Shown here: in pieces, positions 61,022-64,000 of the stretch
How positions within the stretch are numbered: position 1 is the stretch's first letter
Layout: every line of letters starts with the position of its first letter
NCBI RefSeq assembly: GCF_900168195.1
Contig: NZ_FUYX01000018.1
Coordinates: forward strand, 1 to 64,000
Length of the DNA stretch: 64,000 bases
Direction: 5' to 3'
Source of the DNA: Allobosea thiooxidans
GTDB lineage: Bacteria > Pseudomonadota > Alphaproteobacteria > Rhizobiales > Beijerinckiaceae
Made by a program: the position numbers and the translations under genes
The notes under the pieces: generated by a model
The model's database searches: none
What the model saw: the letters and a program-made list of their open reading frames with translations, nothing else
Told to the model about the DNA's origin: nothing

Positions 61022-62821
61022 TTAATCCCCGGTCAGCTCGCGATTGCGGCGGCTCATCTCATCGCTGTAGCGCTTGATCGCATGAGCCTCGCTGAGGATG
61101 CCGACGAGGCGGCGGCTGTCGCGATCGGCGACCACCGGCAGCGCCTCGCTCTCGGCCTCATCGAAGAGCTTCAGCGTGTCGCGCACGGACATATCGGCCA
61201 GCAGCATCCGGTCCGGATGGTGCAGCAGGTGGCGGACAGTGCGCGGCGCCGGCTCGGCCGCGGCTTCCTCGCCGAGCGCCGGGTCGGGCTCGTAGAGCGC
61301 GCCGGGCGGCACCATGCCCACATAGGCGTCGCCGGGGCCGACCGCGACGAGATAGTTGGTGGAACCCGGCGGGTATTTCAGCCGCGCCTCGGCGATGGTG
61401 GCGTCGGCCGCGATCTTCGGCACCTCGATGCGCATCATGCTGCCGGCGGTGAGGTCCCGCATCCAGCCCACGTCATGGGCCCCGCGGATGCTCTCGCCGC
61501 GCAGATGGAAGCGCCAGGTGGCGAAGGAGAAGCCGAAGAGGCGCCGGGTGACGAGCGAGGCGGCTCCCGCCGCGCCGACCACGGCGAGCGTCAACTTCAG
61601 ATCGCCCGTCATCTCGAGCGCGAGCAGCGCCATGGTCATCGGCCCACCGACGATCGAGACCGCGAGCGAACTCATGCCGACCAGCGCGAACAGCGTCTCG
61701 TGCCCGGCGAGATTGGGAAAGGCGAGGCTCAGCACGCCGATGAAAAGGCGCCCCGTCAACACGCCGAGCAGCAGCGAAGCGAAGAACAGGCCGCCGCGGA
61801 AGCCCGAGCCGATCGAGACCGACGAGGCCAACGCCTTGGCGACGAGCACTGCCGCAAGCAGCAGCAGGCTCGTATCGATGCCGAGATAGAGGTTGATGGC
61901 CCCGTGCCCGGCCGAGAACACCGACGGATTCCAGATCGCCAGGGCGCCGACGACGAGACCGCCAAAAGCGGGCCGCAGCCAGGTCGGGATCCGCGAGCGC
62001 CTGAAGCCGGCCTCGACGAAGGCCGCCGCGCGCATCACGAGGATGCCGACCAGGCCGCAGGCGGCGCCGAGCATGACGACGAGCGGCAGATCGGAGACGA
62101 CGATCGGCCCGATCGGCGGCACCTCGACGGCAAGCAGCGAGGGCGCCAGCAGGCTGTGGGTCACCGTCGCCATGAAGGTCGCGGCCATTACCGGCACGAA
62201 GGCGGCGATCGAATAGCTGCCGAGGATGAGCTCGAAGGCATAGAAGGCGCCGGTCAGCGGCGCGTCGAAGGCCGCACCAATGGCGCCACCGGCGGCACAG
62301 CCGACCATCAGGCGCATATCCGCCCGGCGCAGGCGCAGGCGGCGGCCGATATGTGAGGCGAGCCCGCTCGCGGCCTGGGTATAGCCGGCTTCCAGGCCGA
62401 CCGAGGCGCCGGCGCCGCTGGAGCCGATGGTCTGGAGCGCGACGAAGACGCTGTCGCGCAGCGACATGCGCCCGCCATGCAACGCATTGGCCTCGATCGG
62501 GTCGACCGGCTGCTTGCGCCGGCGGAAGAACAACCAGGAAGCGAAACCGATGGCGAGGCCGCCCAGCACGGGGCCGACGAGCGCCCGCCAGGGCGGGATA
62601 TTCGTGGTGATCGACAGGCGCTGCCCCTGTGACAGGCCGAAGACCAGCTCGTGCAGCAGCTGCGTCGTGAAGGACATCGCCAGCACGATCAGGCCGGCGA
62701 AGACGCCGATGACCGAGGCCAGGAAGACGACGCCGATCTCGCTGGAGCGCAGGAGCACGCGCCAGCCCTGCGGCGCATCGCCGGTTCCCACGGCGGCTTC
62801 GGAGGCTTTCACGGTGATCAC
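61022..62821 (-). CDS. ClC-family chloride channel/transporter with CBS domains
   Basis: A 599-residue inner-membrane ClC protein: about residues 30-430 are the helical channel with the GSSGAGASVGLEAGYTQ stretch in the place of the usual GSGIP/GREGP selectivity filter, then two CBS domains (about 465-590; GSMMRIEVPKIAADATI and DMSVRDTLKLFDE). GTG at 62821. The filter replacement leaves ion specificity uncertain. Ends next to a REP-like repeat, convergent with the phosphoesterase. Confidence 0.92.
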   Translation of the reverse strand: MITVKASEAAVGTGDAPQGWRVLLRSSEIGVVFLASVIGVFAGLIVLAMSFTTQLLHELVFGLSQGQRLSITTNIPPWRALVGPVLGGLAIGFASWLFFRRRKQPVDPIEANALHGGRMSLRDSVFVALQTIGSSGAGASVGLEAGYTQAASGLASHIGRRLRLRRADMRLMVGCAAGGAIGAAFDAPLTGAFYAFELILGSYSIAAFVPVMAATFMATVTHSLLAPSLLAVEVPPIGPIVVSDLPLVVMLGAACGLVGILVMRAAAFVEAGFRRSRIPTWLRPAFGGLVVGALAIWNPSVFSAGHGAINLYLGIDTSLLLLAAVLVAKALASSVSIGSGFRGGLFFASLLLGVLTGRLFIGVLSLAFPNLAGHETLFALVGMSSLAVSIVGGPMTMALLALEMTGDLKLTLAVVGAAGAASLVTRRLFGFSFATWRFHLRGESIRGAHDVGWMRDLTAGSMMRIEVPKIAADATIAEARLKYPPGSTNYLVAVGPGDAYVGMVPPGALYEPDPALGEEAAAEPAPRTVRHLLHHPDRMLLADMSVRDTLKLFDEAESEALPVVADRDSRRLVGILSEAHAIKRYSDEMSRRNRELTGD

Positions 62822-62931
62822 GGCAAGGCCCGCCAGGCTCGTTCGTCACATCCGCCCGCGGTCGCATATCGGCGCGGCCGGAACAAGACCGCATGGACGG
62901 CGCCCTGCGCGAGTCGCAAAGCCGCCATCCG

Positions 62932-63411
62932 TCAGGAGACCGGCACCGCCAGCCCGGCCTTGACCCGGTCCATGGCGACGAAGGAGCGGAACTTGCGGAT
63001 GTTGGGATTGGCGAAGAACAGCCGCCGCGTCAGCGCCTCATAGGCCGCCATGCTCGGCACCAGCACGACCAGCATGAAATCGACCTCGCCGGTGACGTAG
63101 TAGCATTGCTGGACCTCGGGCGCGGCAACGAAGGACGACTTGGCCGCATCGATGTCCGGCGCCGTCTCGCTGACCAGCTCGACCTCGACGAAGAGCGTGA
63201 TCGGATGGCCGAGCGCCGCCGGATCGACCACCGCGACATTGGCCCTGATGACGCCGTTCGCCTCCATGCGGCGGATACGGCGCTGCACCGCCGGTGCCGA
63301 GAGATTGACGCGCTCGCCGATCACCCGCTGCGGCGTGGTGTTGTCCTGCTGCAGGATGGCGAGGATCGCCCGGTCGAAGGCGTCGAGGTCATGAGCGGTC
63401 GGCGCGGGCAT
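62932..63411 (-). CDS. Lrp/AsnC-family regulator
   Basis: A 159-residue regulator with N-terminal HTH (TPQRVIGERVNLSAPAVQRR, about 26-45) and RAM domain (about 72-150). It is divergent from the diaminopropionate ammonia-lyase gene, 100 bases apart, so it probably senses an amino acid handled by that enzyme. Start at 63411 rather than the TTG at 63525, which overlaps the divergent gene. Confidence 0.9.
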   Translation of the reverse strand: MPAPTAHDLDAFDRAILAILQQDNTTPQRVIGERVNLSAPAVQRRIRRMEANGVIRANVAVVDPAALGHPITLFVEVELVSETAPDIDAAKSSFVAAPEVQQCYYVTGEVDFMLVVLVPSMAAYEALTRRLFFANPNIRKFRSFVAMDRVKAGLAVPVS

Positions 63412-63511
63412 CGGCTCTCTCGAGAAACAAACTTGCATCAGCCATCGATAAATCCAGCGCCTTTTTCGCGTCGCTTGCAATATCCATTCGTCGTCATTCA
63501 GCGAGGTCGCC

Positions 63512-64000
63512 ATGTTCCTGCTCAATCACCACGCCGACTACCGCTCCGCGCTCCACGCCGACGACATCGCGACGCTCGGCCCGGCCGGGGCGGATGCGAT
63601 CGCGGCGCATCTCGCCCAGCGCGCGAACCATGCCCCGACGCCGCTGCACAGCCTGCCCGGCCTCGCCGTCGCGCTCGGGATCGGCGCGCTCTTCGTCAAG
63701 GACGAGGGCCAGCGCCTCGGCCTCGGCAGCTTCAAGGCGCTCGGCGGTGCCTATGCGGTGATCCGGCTCGCGCTGGAGGCGGCCTCCGCGAAGCTCGGGC
63801 GCACGCTCGGGGACGCCGAGATGAACGACCCGGCCGTCCGCGCCGTCGCCGCGGGCATGACTTTCGCCTGCGCGACCGATGGCAACCATGGCCGCTCGGT
63901 GGCGCAGGGCGCGCAATTGCTCGGCGCCAAGGCGGTGATCTTCGTGCATGGCGGCGTCAGCGACGAGCGCGTCGCGGCGATCGCCCGGTTCGGCGCCGAG
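63512..64000 (+). CDS. dpaL: Diaminopropionate ammonia-lyase, partial (right edge)
   Basis: First 163 residues of a fold-type II PLP enzyme, truncated by the window end. FVKDEGQRLGLGSFKALGGAYAV has the Schiff-base lysine K75; ATDGNHGRSVAQGAQLLGAKAVIFV is the phosphate-binding region. These match diaminopropionate ammonia-lyase (2,3-diaminopropionate to pyruvate and two ammonia), DpaL/YgeX. Divergent Lrp regulator upstream. Confidence 0.85.
   Translation, partial: MFLLNHHADYRSALHADDIATLGPAGADAIAAHLAQRANHAPTPLHSLPGLAVALGIGALFVKDEGQRLGLGSFKALGGAYAVIRLALEAASAKLGRTLGDAEMNDPAVRAVAAGMTFACATDGNHGRSVAQGAQLLGAKAVIFVHGGVSDERVAAIARFGAE

Overview
The window is GC-rich, densely packed bacterial chromosome from an alphaproteobacterium, most likely a Hyphomicrobiales of the Bosea/Methylobacterium/Bradyrhizobium type. 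That placement is an inference from the gene set: an ornithine-lipid OlsB-type acyltransferase, MsrQ, many LysR, Lrp, GntR and IclR regulators, Tct, TRAP and ABC uptake systems, and palindromic intergenic repeats. I see no transposase, integrase, phage gene, CRISPR array or plasmid function.

Layout. At the left edge a strong leftward sigma-70 promoter with an AT-rich upstream patch looks like an rRNA/tRNA promoter. Bases 0.3-23.6 kb are mostly core genes: a LysR gene divergent from ilvD, an HPP-CBS membrane protein, a complete polar amino-acid ABC transporter (4.8-7.8 kb), an Lrp-type regulator with a lysine-6-dehydrogenase-like enzyme, a HAD phosphatase, MsrQ, an MFS exporter fused to a monooxygenase-like domain, uppP, a GST, queG with a sugar-epimerase-like gene, an OlsB-like acyltransferase, a hybrid histidine kinase, a YifB ATPase, msrA and tRNA-Ser(GGA).

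Bases 24-64 kb are mostly accessory catabolism built as separate import-plus-enzyme modules. (1) 24.2-27.8 kb: an M20 amidohydrolase, serine dehydratase sdaA and a decayed threonine aldolase. (2) 28.0-32.7 kb: TctCBA transporter plus a PxpA-type 5-oxoprolinase subunit, with a divergent LysR. (3) 33.2-43.7 kb: an enolase-superfamily enzyme, an epimerase, a RidA protein, a peptide-type ABC binding protein with two permeases but no ATPase, a GntR repressor, a ThDP enzyme, an alpha/beta hydrolase and a cupin. (4) 44.6-55.0 kb: TRAP transporter, IclR regulator, CoA transferase, enoyl-CoA hydratase, two tandem binding-protein-like proteins without signal peptides, a formamidase-family enzyme and an M20 deacylase. 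(5) 55.0-60.3 kb, opposite strand: an aldo/keto reductase and a spermidine/iron-type ABC transporter. The right end carries a 2H phosphoesterase, a ClC chloride channel, and an Lrp regulator divergent from a diaminopropionate ammonia-lyase cut by the window edge.

The most unusual items are the pair of apparently cytosolic binding-protein paralogues co-translated with CoA-ester enzymes (50.2-52.5 kb), a 0.9 kb gene graveyard at 43.7-44.6 kb (frameshifted cysteine-rich secreted protein plus an autotransporter barrel fragment), the threonine aldolase remnant, and an M20 enzyme with Gln at a usual metal-ligand Glu. Exact substrates of modules 3-5 cannot be read from sequence.
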